The notes: generated by a model from the sequence alone, not told the origin. A stretch of 41,786 nucleotides of DNA from Thermodesulfovibrionales bacterium (GCA_035686305.1 DASRZP010000075.1:1-41786), one strand, 5' to 3'; numbered from the stretch's first letter, positions 26,223 to 35,021 are shown. Translations and numbers: made by a program.

Positions 26223-27962
26223 CTAGTCGGATTCGGTGAATCTGACAAGGGTGCCCCGTTTTGTCGTTCCGTATCTGAAGACCGTTATCCCCTTGAGTCC
26301 TTTTTCGTACGCGAGCAGGAAGGCCCCCTTCACGGCTTCCTTTTTCGAGCGGCGGGGAAGGTTTATCGTCTTTGATACGGCATTATCGGTGTATTCCTGA
26401 AATGCAGCCTGCATCTCGATATGGTCCTCAGGCGGTATATCGTGGGCCGTCTTAAAGATACGTCTTATGTCTGGCGGAACCTCCGGTATCGCTTTCGCAC
26501 TCCCCCGTGCAAGGATCATGTCCTCAAGTTCTTTACTGTAGAAACCTCGCTCTTTTGCCAGGCTGAAAAAGTACCTGTTCATTTCAGAGAGTTCGGTATC
26601 GAGGACCAGCCTTTTATACGCAAGGGCAAAGAGGGGCTCAATGCCGCTCGAACAATTTGCTATGAGCGAAAGGGTCCCTGTCGGCGCGATAGTCGTGGTC
26701 GTAGCATTTCTCGGATGGGACATGTGAGGCGCATCGTAAATAGAATTCTTGAAATTGGGAAAGAGTCCCTTTTCTTCACCGAGCTTGACAGAGGCTGAAC
26801 GTGACGTATCCCTGACGAATCTCATAAGCTCCCTTGCAAAAGAGAAGGCCTTCTTGCTGTTGTAGGGGATGCCGAGGAGTACCAGCATGTCGGCCCAGCC
26901 CATGACCCCGAGGCCGATCTTCCGGTTCCCCTTGTGCATTCTCTCGATATCAGGCAAGGGATACCGGTTCACATCGATTGCATCGTCGAGAAAGCGGACG
27001 GCTGTCCCTATGTCCTGCGAAAGAGAGGCGAAATCGACAAAGTCCCTGACGTCCTTCGCAGGCGCGCCCGAAAGGGGAGCAGGTTCCCTCACGTATTTCG
27101 AGAGGTTCAGGGATCCCAGTACGCAGGCTTCATAAGAGAGGAGTGGCTGCTCACCGCAGGGGTTCGTACTTTCCATATTGCCGAGTTGGGGCGTGGGATT
27201 GGCGGCATTGATCCTGTCGATAAAAACGAGACCGGGGTCTCCTGTCTCCCAGGCACTCGCCACGATCTCCTCAAAAACGGCCCGGGCCTTCAGTTTACCG
27301 ACGGCTGTCTTTGTCCGGGGATTGATCAAATCATATTCTCCGTCCGTCTTTACGGCGTTCATGAAGGCATCCGTGACTGTTACGGAGATATTGAAATTCG
27401 TCAGCTCCTTTTCGTCCCTCTTGATCCTGATGAAGTCGAGGATATCCGGATGGTTCACACGGAGGATCCCCATATTCGCGCCCCGCCTGGCTCCCCCCTG
27501 CTTGATCACCTCTGTTGCAGTGTTGTATATCTTCATGAAAGAGACGGGACCGCTCGCGATGCCGCCCGTGGAGCGCACGACGTCGGTCTTTGGCCTGAGG
27601 CGTGAAAAGGAAAACCCCGTTCCTCCACCGCTTTGGAGTATGAGCGCCGCGTTTTTCAGGGTATCGAAGATGCTCTGCATGGAATCATCGACAGGCAGGA
27701 CGAAGCAGGCAGCCAGCTGACCGAAATCCTTTCCCGCATTCATTAATGTGGGAGAGTTCGGAAGAAACTTAAGATCACGCATGAGCTCGTAAAATCGCTC
27801 TTCCCACTGAGAGGGGTCCGCGCCATACCGTTTTTCCGCAGAGGCTAAGGTGGAGGCCACTCTCCTGAAAAGTCCTTCTGGAGTCTCGATCGCCGTTCCC
27901 TGTTCGTCCCTCCGGAGGTAGCGAGCCTTCAGGACCCTGAGCGCATTCTCTGTGAGCTCCAT
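26223..27962 (-). CDS. nrdJ: adenosylcobalamin-dependent (class II) ribonucleotide reductase
   Basis: 579 residues from the ATG at 27962 (MELTENALRVL); longer in-frame upstream codons lack support. It reduces ribonucleotides to deoxyribonucleotides with a B12-derived thiyl radical. Visible signatures: SPTLMNAG, ACFVLPVDDSMQSIF (first redox Cys), QSGGGTGFSFSRLRP, NPCGEQPLL (radical Cys), ACVLGSLNLS (second redox Cys), GNRKIGLGVMGWADML and PTGTLSLIANCSSG. The C-terminus stops after KGITVFRYG and has no Cys in the last 140 residues, so the usual Cys-pair tail used for re-reduction is missing. TATAAT (27974-27969) lies 6 nt before the ATG, so a leaderless transcript is possible. The kinase gene follows without a gap. 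Confidence 0.94.
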   Translation of the reverse strand: MELTENALRVLKARYLRRDEQGTAIETPEGLFRRVASTLASAEKRYGADPSQWEERFYELMRDLKFLPNSPTLMNAGKDFGQLAACFVLPVDDSMQSIFDTLKNAALILQSGGGTGFSFSRLRPKTDVVRSTGGIASGPVSFMKIYNTATEVIKQGGARRGANMGILRVNHPDILDFIRIKRDEKELTNFNISVTVTDAFMNAVKTDGEYDLINPRTKTAVGKLKARAVFEEIVASAWETGDPGLVFIDRINAANPTPQLGNMESTNPCGEQPLLSYEACVLGSLNLSKYVREPAPLSGAPAKDVRDFVDFASLSQDIGTAVRFLDDAIDVNRYPLPDIERMHKGNRKIGLGVMGWADMLVLLGIPYNSKKAFSFARELMRFVRDTSRSASVKLGEEKGLFPNFKNSIYDAPHMSHPRNATTTTIAPTGTLSLIANCSSGIEPLFALAYKRLVLDTELSEMNRYFFSLAKERGFYSKELEDMILARGSAKAIPEVPPDIRRIFKTAHDIPPEDHIEMQAAFQEYTDNAVSKTINLPRRSKKEAVKGAFLLAYEKGLKGITVFRYGTTKRGTLVRFTESD

Positions 27963-28055
27963 GCTTCCATTATACAGGATTTTGTTGGGAAGAGATGAGC
28001 CGTTATGGTATCGGAGTATTGCGGGACTGCATGTTCGACAGCACGACATCGCGGC

Positions 28056-28085
28056 TTGACATAACCCGTGAGCTTTAGGTAGGCT
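28056..28085 (+). promoter_or_regulatory. probable promoter of the Mn2+ riboswitch transcript
   Basis: TTGACA (28056-28061) is followed after 18 nt by TAGGCT (28080-28085), a perfect -35 and a weak -10. The start would fall at about 28092, right at the first aptamer helix, which supports the assignment. Confidence 0.5.
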
Positions 28086-28090
28086 AAAAA

Positions 28091-28194
28091 GTAGAGGGGA
28101 TTAGCTGAGTCGGTGGACATCGTCAGCACGCCGATCCGCCACGGGTGGATAGGCCGGTACCATCGGTTAGGGAACTAACGAGCGAGACCTTTAC
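28091..28194 (+). promoter_or_regulatory. Mn2+ riboswitch (yybP-ykoY family)
   Basis: The two conserved loops and the closing segment are present: AGGGGATTAGC (28095-28105; consensus AGGGGAGUAGC), TCGTCAGCACG (28120-28130) and AGCGAGACCTTT (28181-28192; AGCAAGACCUUU in the Lactococcus aptamer). Helices are supported by pairing: GTAGAGG (28091-28097) with CCTTTAC (28188-28194), CGGTGG (28111-28116) with CCATCG (28160-28165), ATCCGCC (28134-28140) with GGTGGAT (28144-28150), and GTTAG with CTAAC in the last hairpin. The closing-helix 3' strand is also the 5' strand of the following terminator, so ligand binding should prevent termination (an ON switch). It controls htpX, a P2-type ATPase and an HD protein. 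Confidence 0.9.
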
Positions 28195-28228
28195 CACGAT
28201 TCATGCCGTTGTGGTAAGGGTCTTTTTA
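28185..28228 (+). terminator. riboswitch-controlled terminator before htpX
   Basis: AGACCTTTACCAC (28185-28197) pairs with GTGGTAAGGGTCT (28211-28223), 13 bp with one G-T pair and a 13-nt loop, followed by a T-rich tail. Its 5' arm shares CCTTTAC with the closing helix of the Mn2+ aptamer, so terminator and aptamer exclude each other. The htpX ribosome site follows 12 nt later. Confidence 0.92.
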
Positions 28229-28252
28229 TTTGAGAGGATAAGGAGGCTAAGA

Positions 28253-29110
28253 ATGAACGGAATGAACGGACTGAAAACGATGGTTCTCATGGTTACGCTC
28301 ACACTCATGTTAGTCTTTATCGGAGGACTACTGGGCGGGAAGACGGGTATGACCTTTGCCCTTGTCATGGCCTTTGGCATGAACTTTGTTTCATACTGGT
28401 TCAGCGACAAGATCGTCCTCAGGATGTACGGCGCGAGGGAGGTGGGCGAGGCAGAGGCGCCTGAACTTTATGGGATCGTCAGGAGACTGGTCCAGAGGGC
28501 AGGGCTTCCGATGCCGAAGGTCTACGTCATGGATGAGGATCAGCCGAATGCCTTTGCGACCGGGAGAAATCCTGAGCACGGAGCGGTTGCGGTCACAACA
28601 GGGATTATGCGTATCCTGTCAAGGGAAGAGCTAGAAGGGGTCATCGCTCATGAACTCTCCCATATCAAACACAGGGACATTCTCGTGGGTACCGTTGCGG
28701 CGACCATTGCGGGTGCCATAAGTTACCTTGCCCAGATGGCGCAGTGGGCGATGATCTTCGGGGGGAGAAGGGACGACGAGGGCGAGGGAGAAAACCCCAT
28801 CGCTGCCCTTGTCATGATGATTGTCGGTCCTATTGCAGCCATGATGGTACAGATGGCGATATCACGGTCAAGGGAGTATGGGGCTGATGAAGGAGGAGCA
28901 AGGATCGGGGGCAATCCGTTATCACTGGCGAACGCTCTCAAAAAGCTTTCCATGGCCTCACAGCGTATTCCGATGGAGGCGAATCCCGCGACATCTCACC
29001 TGTTTATCGTGAATCCTTTAAGGGGTGGAGGTCTTCTGAAGCTCTTCAGTACCCATCCTCCGATAGAGGAAAGAATCGCGAGGCTGGAGCAGATGGCCTT
29101 CAGGAGATAG
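28253..29110 (+). CDS. htpX: HtpX-like M48 membrane metalloprotease
   Basis: 285 residues; AAGGAGG six nt before the ATG. Two N-terminal transmembrane helices (about 9-27 and 31-50), zinc motif HELSH (133-137) with the third ligand in [11 protein letters not shown], and a second hydrophobic pair (about 143-200). HtpX degrades damaged inner-membrane proteins together with FtsH. Here it is the first gene behind a Mn2+ riboswitch, an unusual partner for that riboswitch, whose targets are mostly metal transporters. The 125-bp gap to the ATPase gene contains no terminator. Confidence 0.93.
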   Translation: MNGMNGLKTMVLMVTLTLMLVFIGGLLGGKTGMTFALVMAFGMNFVSYWFSDKIVLRMYGAREVGEAEAPELYGIVRRLVQRAGLPMPKVYVMDEDQPNAFATGRNPEHGAVAVTTGIMRILSREELEGVIAHELSHIKHRDILVGTVAATIAGAISYLAQMAQWAMIFGGRRDDEGEGENPIAALVMMIVGPIAAMMVQMAISRSREYGADEGGARIGGNPLSLANALKKLSMASQRIPMEANPATSHLFIVNPLRGGGLLKLFSTHPPIEERIARLEQMAFRR

Positions 29111-29235
29111 GCCCGCAGTTACTCAGCTTTTCGCTGCTCGTCCGTCGGCAAGGACTGATTCCGGGTTTGCGGGTGCTTGTCTGAGGAAGGGCCGAGTCAT
29201 CATTGTCCCCGGAAGCGGCCGAGTCAGGAGAGATC

Positions 29236-31965
29236 ATGAACTGGCATCAAAGGGACGTAACGGAGGTTCTGCAAGAGCTGGAGTCGTCAAGCCGCGGTCT
29301 TTCTTCAGGGGAGGCTGAAAAACGCCTCGCAAGGTACGGTCTGAACGAACTGAAGGAGAAGAGAAGGAAATCACCCTTCGTAATGTTCCTTGACCAGTTC
29401 AAGGACTTCATGATTTTTGTCCTCGCTGTTGCTGCCGTTGTCTCAGGGTTTATCGGTGAACTGTCAGACAGCATAGCCATAATCGTCATCCTTCTTCTCA
29501 ATGCCGTTATCGGATTTGCTCAGGAATACCGTGCTGAGAAGGCCATGGCTGCACTCAAGAAGATGGCCGCGCTATCGGCAACGGTCATACGAAATGGAAC
29601 GCTCGAACAGGTGTCTGCGGCCCTCCTCGTTCCCGGCGATGTAGTGGTCCTTGAAGCCGGCAAGGTCATACCCTCTGATATGAGACTGATGGAGGCTGCT
29701 CAGCTGAAGACAGAAGAGGCTGCCCTTACAGGCGAGTCCGTGCCCGTTGAGAAGCAGGTAGGTCTTTTCCATGATGAGCACCTTCCGATAGGCGACAGGA
29801 GGAACATGGCCTATAAAGGAACCGTCGTGACCTACGGCCGGGGAACGGGCGTTGTTGTCGCGACAGGGATGAACACGGAACTGGGGAAGATTGCCGCTAT
29901 GCTCCAGGAGGAAGAGGAGGTAAAGACGCCTCTCCAGAAGAGACTCGCTTCTTTTGGCCGGAAACTTGCCATCGCAGTCCTTGCGGTATGCGCCTCTATT
30001 TTCGGGCTCGGCATTGTGAGAGGTGAACCGCTCTTCTTGATGCTTCTTACCGCTATTTCCCTCGCCGTCGCAGCGATACCCGAAGCCCTTCCTGCTGTAA
30101 TTACTATCTCTCTTGCTCTTGGAGCAAGGAAGCTCGTCAGGCAGAATGTCCTCATACGAAAGCTCCCGGCAGTCGAAACCCTCGGCTCCGTTACCTACAT
30201 CTGCTCCGACAAAACGGGCACTCTCACGCAGAACACCATGACCGTTCAGGAGATCTATGCCGATGGGAAATTGCTCAAGAGCGAGGAGGGCGGTACAGCG
30301 TTCCCTCTCATCCGGCGGGACTCAAGGAGAGGGGAGAAGGAGGCCATTGATTATGGGTGGACGGCGGGCGACTATCTTCTGGCTGCCCTGGCTGTCAGCA
30401 ATGACGCAGAGACTGATGCATCAGGCATGGTAATCGGCGACCCTACAGAGGTCGCTCTTTACATCTTTGCGGAGAGGGAGGGCTTCCCTAAGAAGGCTGT
30501 TGAAGAGGGTTTTCCGCGAGTGGCTGAAATTCCCTTTGATGCCGAGAGAAAATGCATGACGACCTTTCACAAGATGCGTCAGCCTTCCATCGCCCTTCCG
30601 AAAAACGGGGGAGGAGAGAGGGTGGCGGGTGAATACATCTCTTTCACCAAAGGTGCTGTCGATGCCTTGCTCGATAAAGCCGGGACCGTCATGAAATCAG
30701 GCGGAATCGAAGCCGCCGATAAGAGCGGGATACTCATGATGAATGAGGAGATGGCTGCCGACGGACTGAGGGTATTGGGGATAGCGATGAAAAGCTGGAA
30801 AGAGATGCCCGGTGACCTCTCTCCTGACAACGCGGAATCAGGCCTGACCTTCCTGGGGCTTGTGGGCATGATAGACCCGCCGAGGGAAGAAGCACGGGAG
30901 GCTGTGGAATTATGTAAGAGTGCGGGAATACAACCTGTGATGATAACCGGTGATCACCCGCTTACGGCAAAGACGATAGCCTTAAGGCTTGGGATGCTCG
31001 GGGATGATCCCATGGCGATCATGACGGGGAGAAAACTTGAGACCTTGACCGCCGAGGAATTGAGAGGCCGGGTCGAGCACGTTAGGGTATACGCACGGGT
31101 TGCGCCTGACCAGAAGCTTAAGATTGTGAAGGCGCTTCAGGAAAAAGGTCAGTTTGTTGCCATGACAGGAGACGGTGTTAATGACGCGCCCGCACTGAAG
31201 AGGGCCGACATCGGCATTGCCATGGGCATTACAGGGACCGATGTCTCAAAAGAAGCGTCTCACATGATCCTCCTAGATGACAATTTCGCCACCATTGTCA
31301 AGGCAGCGGAGGAAGGAAGAAAGATTTATGACAATATCAGAAAATTCATAAAGTATCTTCTTACAACAAATTCAGGAGAGATATGGACGCTCTTCCTTGC
31401 CCCCCTGATCGGACTGCCGATGCCTCTTCTCCCGATCCATATACTCTGGATAAATCTTGTGACGGACAGCCTCCCCGCCCTCGCCCTCTCTCTCGAACCT
31501 GCGGAGGGGAATGTTATGAAGAGACCCCCGAGACATCCACAGGAGAGCATCTTTGCCCACGGACTCGGTGTCCATGCAATCTGGGTCGGCCTTCTTATGG
31601 CTGCGGTCGTTCTCTTTGTTCAGGCCTGGTCGATCAGGACCGGCCATGGGCACTGGCAGACAATGGTCTTCACGGTCCTCTGTCTGACACAACTCGGCCA
31701 TGTCATGGCTATCAGGTCTGAAAGGGAGTCTCTCTTCAGAATAGGGCTCTTCTCCAACGAGTATCTCCTGGGAGCGGTGGCGCTCACCTTTCTCCTTCAG
31801 ATGGCAACGGTCTATCTGCCCTTCCTTACGCCGGTGTTCAGGACCGAACCATTGACCCTTGAAGAACTTTTCTTCACCCTGGCATTATCTTCAGTCATAT
31901 TCTTTGCAGTTGAAGCGGAAAAACTGGTAAAGAGGATGAAAGGGACGTGGACCCCCTCGATATAA
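29236..31965 (+). CDS. P2-type cation-transporting ATPase, probable Mn2+ (or Ca2+) exporter
   Basis: 909 residues; GGAG seven nt before the ATG. Complete P2 layout: N-terminal cation ATPase domain, TM1-2 (about 55-95), actuator with TGES (165-168), TM3-4 with PEALP (282-286), phosphorylation site DKTGTLT (Asp325), nucleotide domain with FTKGAVDALL, hinge TGDGVNDAP, and six C-terminal helices including TTNSGEIW and NLVTDSLPALA. Ion-site residues Glu in PEALP, Asn/Glu in NSGE and Asn/Asp in NLVTD match SERCA/PMR1-type pumps. Sequence alone does not separate Ca2+ from Mn2+; the Mn2+ riboswitch upstream favours Mn2+ efflux, as for other riboswitch-linked ATPases. The HD gene overlaps its end. Confidence 0.93.
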   Translation: MNWHQRDVTEVLQELESSSRGLSSGEAEKRLARYGLNELKEKRRKSPFVMFLDQFKDFMIFVLAVAAVVSGFIGELSDSIAIIVILLLNAVIGFAQEYRAEKAMAALKKMAALSATVIRNGTLEQVSAALLVPGDVVVLEAGKVIPSDMRLMEAAQLKTEEAALTGESVPVEKQVGLFHDEHLPIGDRRNMAYKGTVVTYGRGTGVVVATGMNTELGKIAAMLQEEEEVKTPLQKRLASFGRKLAIAVLAVCASIFGLGIVRGEPLFLMLLTAISLAVAAIPEALPAVITISLALGARKLVRQNVLIRKLPAVETLGSVTYICSDKTGTLTQNTMTVQEIYADGKLLKSEEGGTAFPLIRRDSRRGEKEAIDYGWTAGDYLLAALAVSNDAETDASGMVIGDPTEVALYIFAEREGFPKKAVEEGFPRVAEIPFDAERKCMTTFHKMRQPSIALPKNGGGERVAGEYISFTKGAVDALLDKAGTVMKSGGIEAADKSGILMMNEEMAADGLRVLGIAMKSWKEMPGDLSPDNAESGLTFLGLVGMIDPPREEAREAVELCKSAGIQPVMITGDHPLTAKTIALRLGMLGDDPMAIMTGRKLETLTAEELRGRVEHVRVYARVAPDQKLKIVKALQEKGQFVAMTGDGVNDAPALKRADIGIAMGITGTDVSKEASHMILLDDNFATIVKAAEEGRKIYDNIRKFIKYLLTTNSGEIWTLFLAPLIGLPMPLLPIHILWINLVTDSLPALALSLEPAEGNVMKRPPRHPQESIFAHGLGVHAIWVGLLMAAVVLFVQAWSIRTGHGHWQTMVFTVLCLTQLGHVMAIRSERESLFRIGLFSNEYLLGAVALTFLLQMATVYLPFLTPVFRTEPLTLEELFFTLALSSVIFFAVEAEKLVKRMKGTWTPSI

Positions 31966-32504
31966 TCCGCTCATACTGCGACGACGATTCAAAGGCTTAC
32001 TACTTTCTTATCCACCATAGCAGGCTCGTCATGAGGAAAGCCCTGGAAGTGGCTCAGAGGGTACGGCATCTCAAGCCTGATCTGAAGTTCATAGAGGAGG
32101 CCGCAATGCTCCATGACATCGGTATCGTCTTTACGAATGCCCCCCAAATTGGGTGTTTTGGCTACAGGCACTATCTCTGTCACGGTTATCTGGGCCGCGA
32201 ATTGCTCGAGAGAGAGGGTTTTCCGCGACATGCCCTGGTTTGCGAAAGGCACGTGGGCGTCGGCATCTCTGCGGCAGAGGTGAGGAGCAACAGACTGCCC
32301 CTGCCTGAGAGAGATATGATGCCCCTTACCCTCGAGGAGAAGATTGTCTCCTTCGCCGATAAGTTCTTCTCAAAGAGTGAATATGATCTGATGCACGAGA
32401 AACCCCTCGAAACGGTACGTCAGATCGTGGCAAGCTATGGGGAGGGCAAGCTCGAGGTCTTTGATTCCTGGACAGAGATCTTCTTGGAGGGCCGTCACCA
32501 CTAA
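31947..32504 (+). CDS. HD-domain metal-dependent phosphohydrolase
   Basis: 185 residues from a GTG inside the end of the ATPase gene (19-bp overlap; AAAGGGA just upstream). HD motifs: His in HHSRLVMRKAL, the central HD pair in AAMLHDIG, another His in CERHVGVG and Asp in KIVSFADKFF. This is a compact HDIG-type single-domain protein like the YedJ/uncharacterised hydrolases. The substrate is unknown. HD enzymes need divalent metals, so cotranscription with a Mn2+-controlled pump is suggestive. It ends 21 bp from thiC, convergent, with no obvious terminator. Confidence 0.87.
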   Translation: MDPLDIIRSYCDDDSKAYYFLIHHSRLVMRKALEVAQRVRHLKPDLKFIEEAAMLHDIGIVFTNAPQIGCFGYRHYLCHGYLGRELLEREGFPRHALVCERHVGVGISAAEVRSNRLPLPERDMMPLTLEEKIVSFADKFFSKSEYDLMHEKPLETVRQIVASYGEGKLEVFDSWTEIFLEGRHH

Positions 32505-32525
32505 AGAAAAGCATCCTTGCCGGGC

Positions 32526-33809
32526 CTACACGTTGTGCAACGCCTTCTCGACGGTTCGTATTGCGCAGAACTCTCCACACATGCTGCAGACTTCGTCCTC
32601 AGAAGGTGGTACTTCCGCGCGCCACTGTCGGACCTTGTCAGGGTTGAGACTGCAGGCTATCTGGCCGTTCCAGTCAAGCCTTTTTCTGCATTCAGCCATC
32701 TTCCTATCCCTCTCGATTGCGCCGGGGACACCCTTTGCAATGTCAGCTGCATGGGCTGCAATCTTTAACGCTATGACGCCTTCGACCACGTCTTCTCGCT
32801 TCGGAAGCCGGATATGCTCAGCAGGCGTGACATAACAGAGAAAGTCGGCACCCGCAGCGCCTGCTATTGCGCCTCCAATGGATGCCGCGATGTGGTCGTA
32901 GCCCATCGCGATGTCCGTCACGAGCGGGCCAAGAACATAGAAGGGTGCCCCCTTGCAGATCTCCTTCTGGATCCTGATGTTCAGCTCCACCTGGTTCAGA
33001 GGCACGTGTCCGGGGCCTTCTATGATGGTCTGGACGCCCTCCTTCAGAGCGGCGTCGTGCTGTTCCCCGATCGTCAGGAGTTCCTCGATCTGGCACCGGT
33101 CGGTTGCGTCGGCGAGGCACCCCGGTCTCAGACCGTCTCCGAGGCTCAGCGTAAGGTCATGCTTCTTTGCAATTTCGAGCAGTCTGTCGAAGTGTTCGTA
33201 AAGGGGATTTTCCCTGTCATTGAAGATCATCCACTCAAGGAGGAAGGAGCCTCCCCTGCTCACGATGTCCAAAACCCTTCCTTCTGCCTTAAGCCGCTCG
33301 ACAGCCTTTCTCGTGAGACCTGAGTGGACGGTCACAAAGTCAACTCCCTCTTCTGCCTGTCTCTCGATGACCTGGAAGAGTTCGTCGGCCGTCATCTTAG
33401 CTATGCTGCCATATCGTTCCGCTGCCATCACAACGGCCTCGTAAATCGGGACTGTTCCGACGGCAATCGGCGATTCTTCGAGGAGAACTCTTCTGATCTC
33501 ACGAATGGGACCGCCTGTGGAGAGGTCCATGACGGCATCTGCGCCGTGCTTCACGAGGGCTCTCAGTTTGTCCATCTCTTCGTCTACTGAGACCTTGTCC
33601 TTCGAGGTGCCGATATTTGCATTCACCTTCACCCTGAGCCCTCTCCCGACGCCGATCGGTTGTATTGCGCGGAGCATATTGACCGGTATGACCGTTCTGC
33701 CGTCTGCTATGTCGGATATCAGTTCTTCTAAAGGAATCTCTTCCGAGACGGCCACTCTCCTGAATTCCTCTGTGACCAACCCTTTTCTTGCCGCTTCAAT
33801 TCTTGTCAT
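32526..33809 (-). CDS. thiC: phosphomethylpyrimidine synthase
   Basis: 427 residues. Radical SAM enzyme turning aminoimidazole ribotide into the thiamine pyrimidine HMP-P. KVNANIGTS, MDLSTGGPIREIR, VTVHSGLT, SRGGSFLLEWM, LGDGLRPGC, EGPGHVPL and the C-terminal cluster CSMCGEFC (CX2CX4C) that binds the 4Fe-4S centre are all present. Short bacterial form without the N-terminal plant/enteric extension. ATG lies inside the end of thiE (14-bp overlap) with AAGGTG upstream. Last gene of the TPP-regulated operon. Confidence 0.97.
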   Translation of the reverse strand: MTRIEAARKGLVTEEFRRVAVSEEIPLEELISDIADGRTVIPVNMLRAIQPIGVGRGLRVKVNANIGTSKDKVSVDEEMDKLRALVKHGADAVMDLSTGGPIREIRRVLLEESPIAVGTVPIYEAVVMAAERYGSIAKMTADELFQVIERQAEEGVDFVTVHSGLTRKAVERLKAEGRVLDIVSRGGSFLLEWMIFNDRENPLYEHFDRLLEIAKKHDLTLSLGDGLRPGCLADATDRCQIEELLTIGEQHDAALKEGVQTIIEGPGHVPLNQVELNIRIQKEICKGAPFYVLGPLVTDIAMGYDHIAASIGGAIAGAAGADFLCYVTPAEHIRLPKREDVVEGVIALKIAAHAADIAKGVPGAIERDRKMAECRKRLDWNGQIACSLNPDKVRQWRAEVPPSEDEVCSMCGEFCAIRTVEKALHNV

Positions 33810-34431
33810 GGAGACACCTTAAAAACCTTTCTGTAGTCTGTTTTATCATCGGCGAGCCCAGGACAGCCGATATGACTGCAACGCCGTCAGCACGAGAGGA
33901 GCGTACTTCTCTGATCCTTTCGGCTGTGACACCGCCTATTGCGAGGACAGGAAGGGATACTCCCGAGCAGACCCTTCTGAGAGCCTCGATGCCGACCGGC
34001 TCTCCATACTGTATCTTGGAGGGCGTAGGATAGACGGGACCGAAGGTGACAAAGTCTGCTCCCTCTTTCTCCGCATCCATGGCCTCTTCAAGGGAATGGG
34101 TCGAGACCCCCACGAGAAGTTCTCTCGAGACTTTTTTTGCGGCTGATGCAGGCATGCTGCCTTGACCGAGGTGAACACCGTCAGCCCATACCGCTACCGC
34201 CACATCAACCCTGTCATTGATGAACAGTCTCGCTGAGTATCTGTCGGTTAGCTCTCTCACATGGTATGCCATGGACAGCAATTCACGTATTGGCAAATCT
34301 TTTTCCCTCAATTGAATCGCCTTCACTCCTCCTTCCAGCGCCTCTTCGATGGCCGAGAACAAGAGAGAACTGTCGGCAAAGATCCTCCTGTCCGTTATCA
34401 GATAGAGCTCAATGTCTGCGAACTTCTTCAT
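33796..34431 (-). CDS. thiE: thiamine-phosphate synthase
   Basis: 211 residues from the ATG at 34431 (MKKFADIELYLITDRR), with AGGA five nt upstream; the frame extends further without support. It joins HMP diphosphate and thiazole phosphate. TIM-barrel signatures: LYLITDRR, AIQLREKDLP, LFINDRVDVA, GVHLGQGSMP, GVSTHSLEEA, FVTFGPVYPTPSK and LAIGGVTAERI. It overlaps thiC by 14 bp. Confidence 0.95.
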   Translation of the reverse strand: MKKFADIELYLITDRRIFADSSLLFSAIEEALEGGVKAIQLREKDLPIRELLSMAYHVRELTDRYSARLFINDRVDVAVAVWADGVHLGQGSMPASAAKKVSRELLVGVSTHSLEEAMDAEKEGADFVTFGPVYPTPSKIQYGEPVGIEALRRVCSGVSLPVLAIGGVTAERIREVRSSRADGVAVISAVLGSPMIKQTTERFLRCLHDKN

Positions 34432-34445
34432 ACATTCCTGCACCT

Positions 34446-35021
34446 CTATACGATGCTGTCGAGCCAGATCCACAGGATGTTCTCCACAATGAACGTCGTG
34501 ATCGCCAGGAACCACATCGTCCGTTCTATCGTTCTCGGCTTAGCCTTGATGATGTTCAGTAAGCCGAAGATACCCAAAAACCATATCGCCGAGATCCACT
34601 TGAGGTTGAAGGGCGAGACCCAGAGGACGAGAAGCGAGATAAAAACGCCAAGAATGAGGAAGGGTATCCAGAGGAACCATTTCCCGGACTCTCTCTTTCT
34701 CATGGTTCTTGCCCGTAACGCCCCGAAGAGATAGATCTGCCACCATGCTCCCATAAAAAGGAAGAGGATTCCATAGCGGTCAAGCCTCGCAAGGGCGATG
34801 TTCTGCGAAGAGAAGGTCTTTGACTCTACTCCCCATATCGTGAATGCAAAGACGGCAGGAACAAGTGCCATAAAAATGAATCCGAAAAAGTCCAGTGCGT
34901 ATGATCCGAGAGCCATTCCTTCCTTTTCTCTCTTCTCCTCTTTGGCACACCTGAAAAATTCGATCCCGAGCATTACGGGGACGACCAAATAGATGAGCTC
35001 CTGATACCGGTATGCATCCAT
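34446..35021 (-). CDS. integral membrane protein within the thiamine operon, function unknown
   Basis: 191 residues; GGAGG eight nt before the ATG. Five or six hydrophobic helices (about 8-22, 45-65, 84-104, 118-135, 140-157, 168-186) with short charged loops (RCAKEEKREKE, RARTMRKRES). No transporter or enzyme motif is recognised and it does not resemble ThiT, ThiW, YkoE or PnuT as far as I can see. It sits between thiG and thiE, 14 bp before thiE, on the same strand and under the same TPP riboswitch, so a role in uptake or handling of thiamine or a precursor is a reasonable guess, not a finding. The gap to thiG (35022-35253) holds a REP-like element. Confidence 0.8.
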   Translation of the reverse strand: MDAYRYQELIYLVVPVMLGIEFFRCAKEEKREKEGMALGSYALDFFGFIFMALVPAVFAFTIWGVESKTFSSQNIALARLDRYGILFLFMGAWWQIYLFGALRARTMRKRESGKWFLWIPFLILGVFISLLVLWVSPFNLKWISAIWFLGIFGLLNIIKAKPRTIERTMWFLAITTFIVENILWIWLDSIV

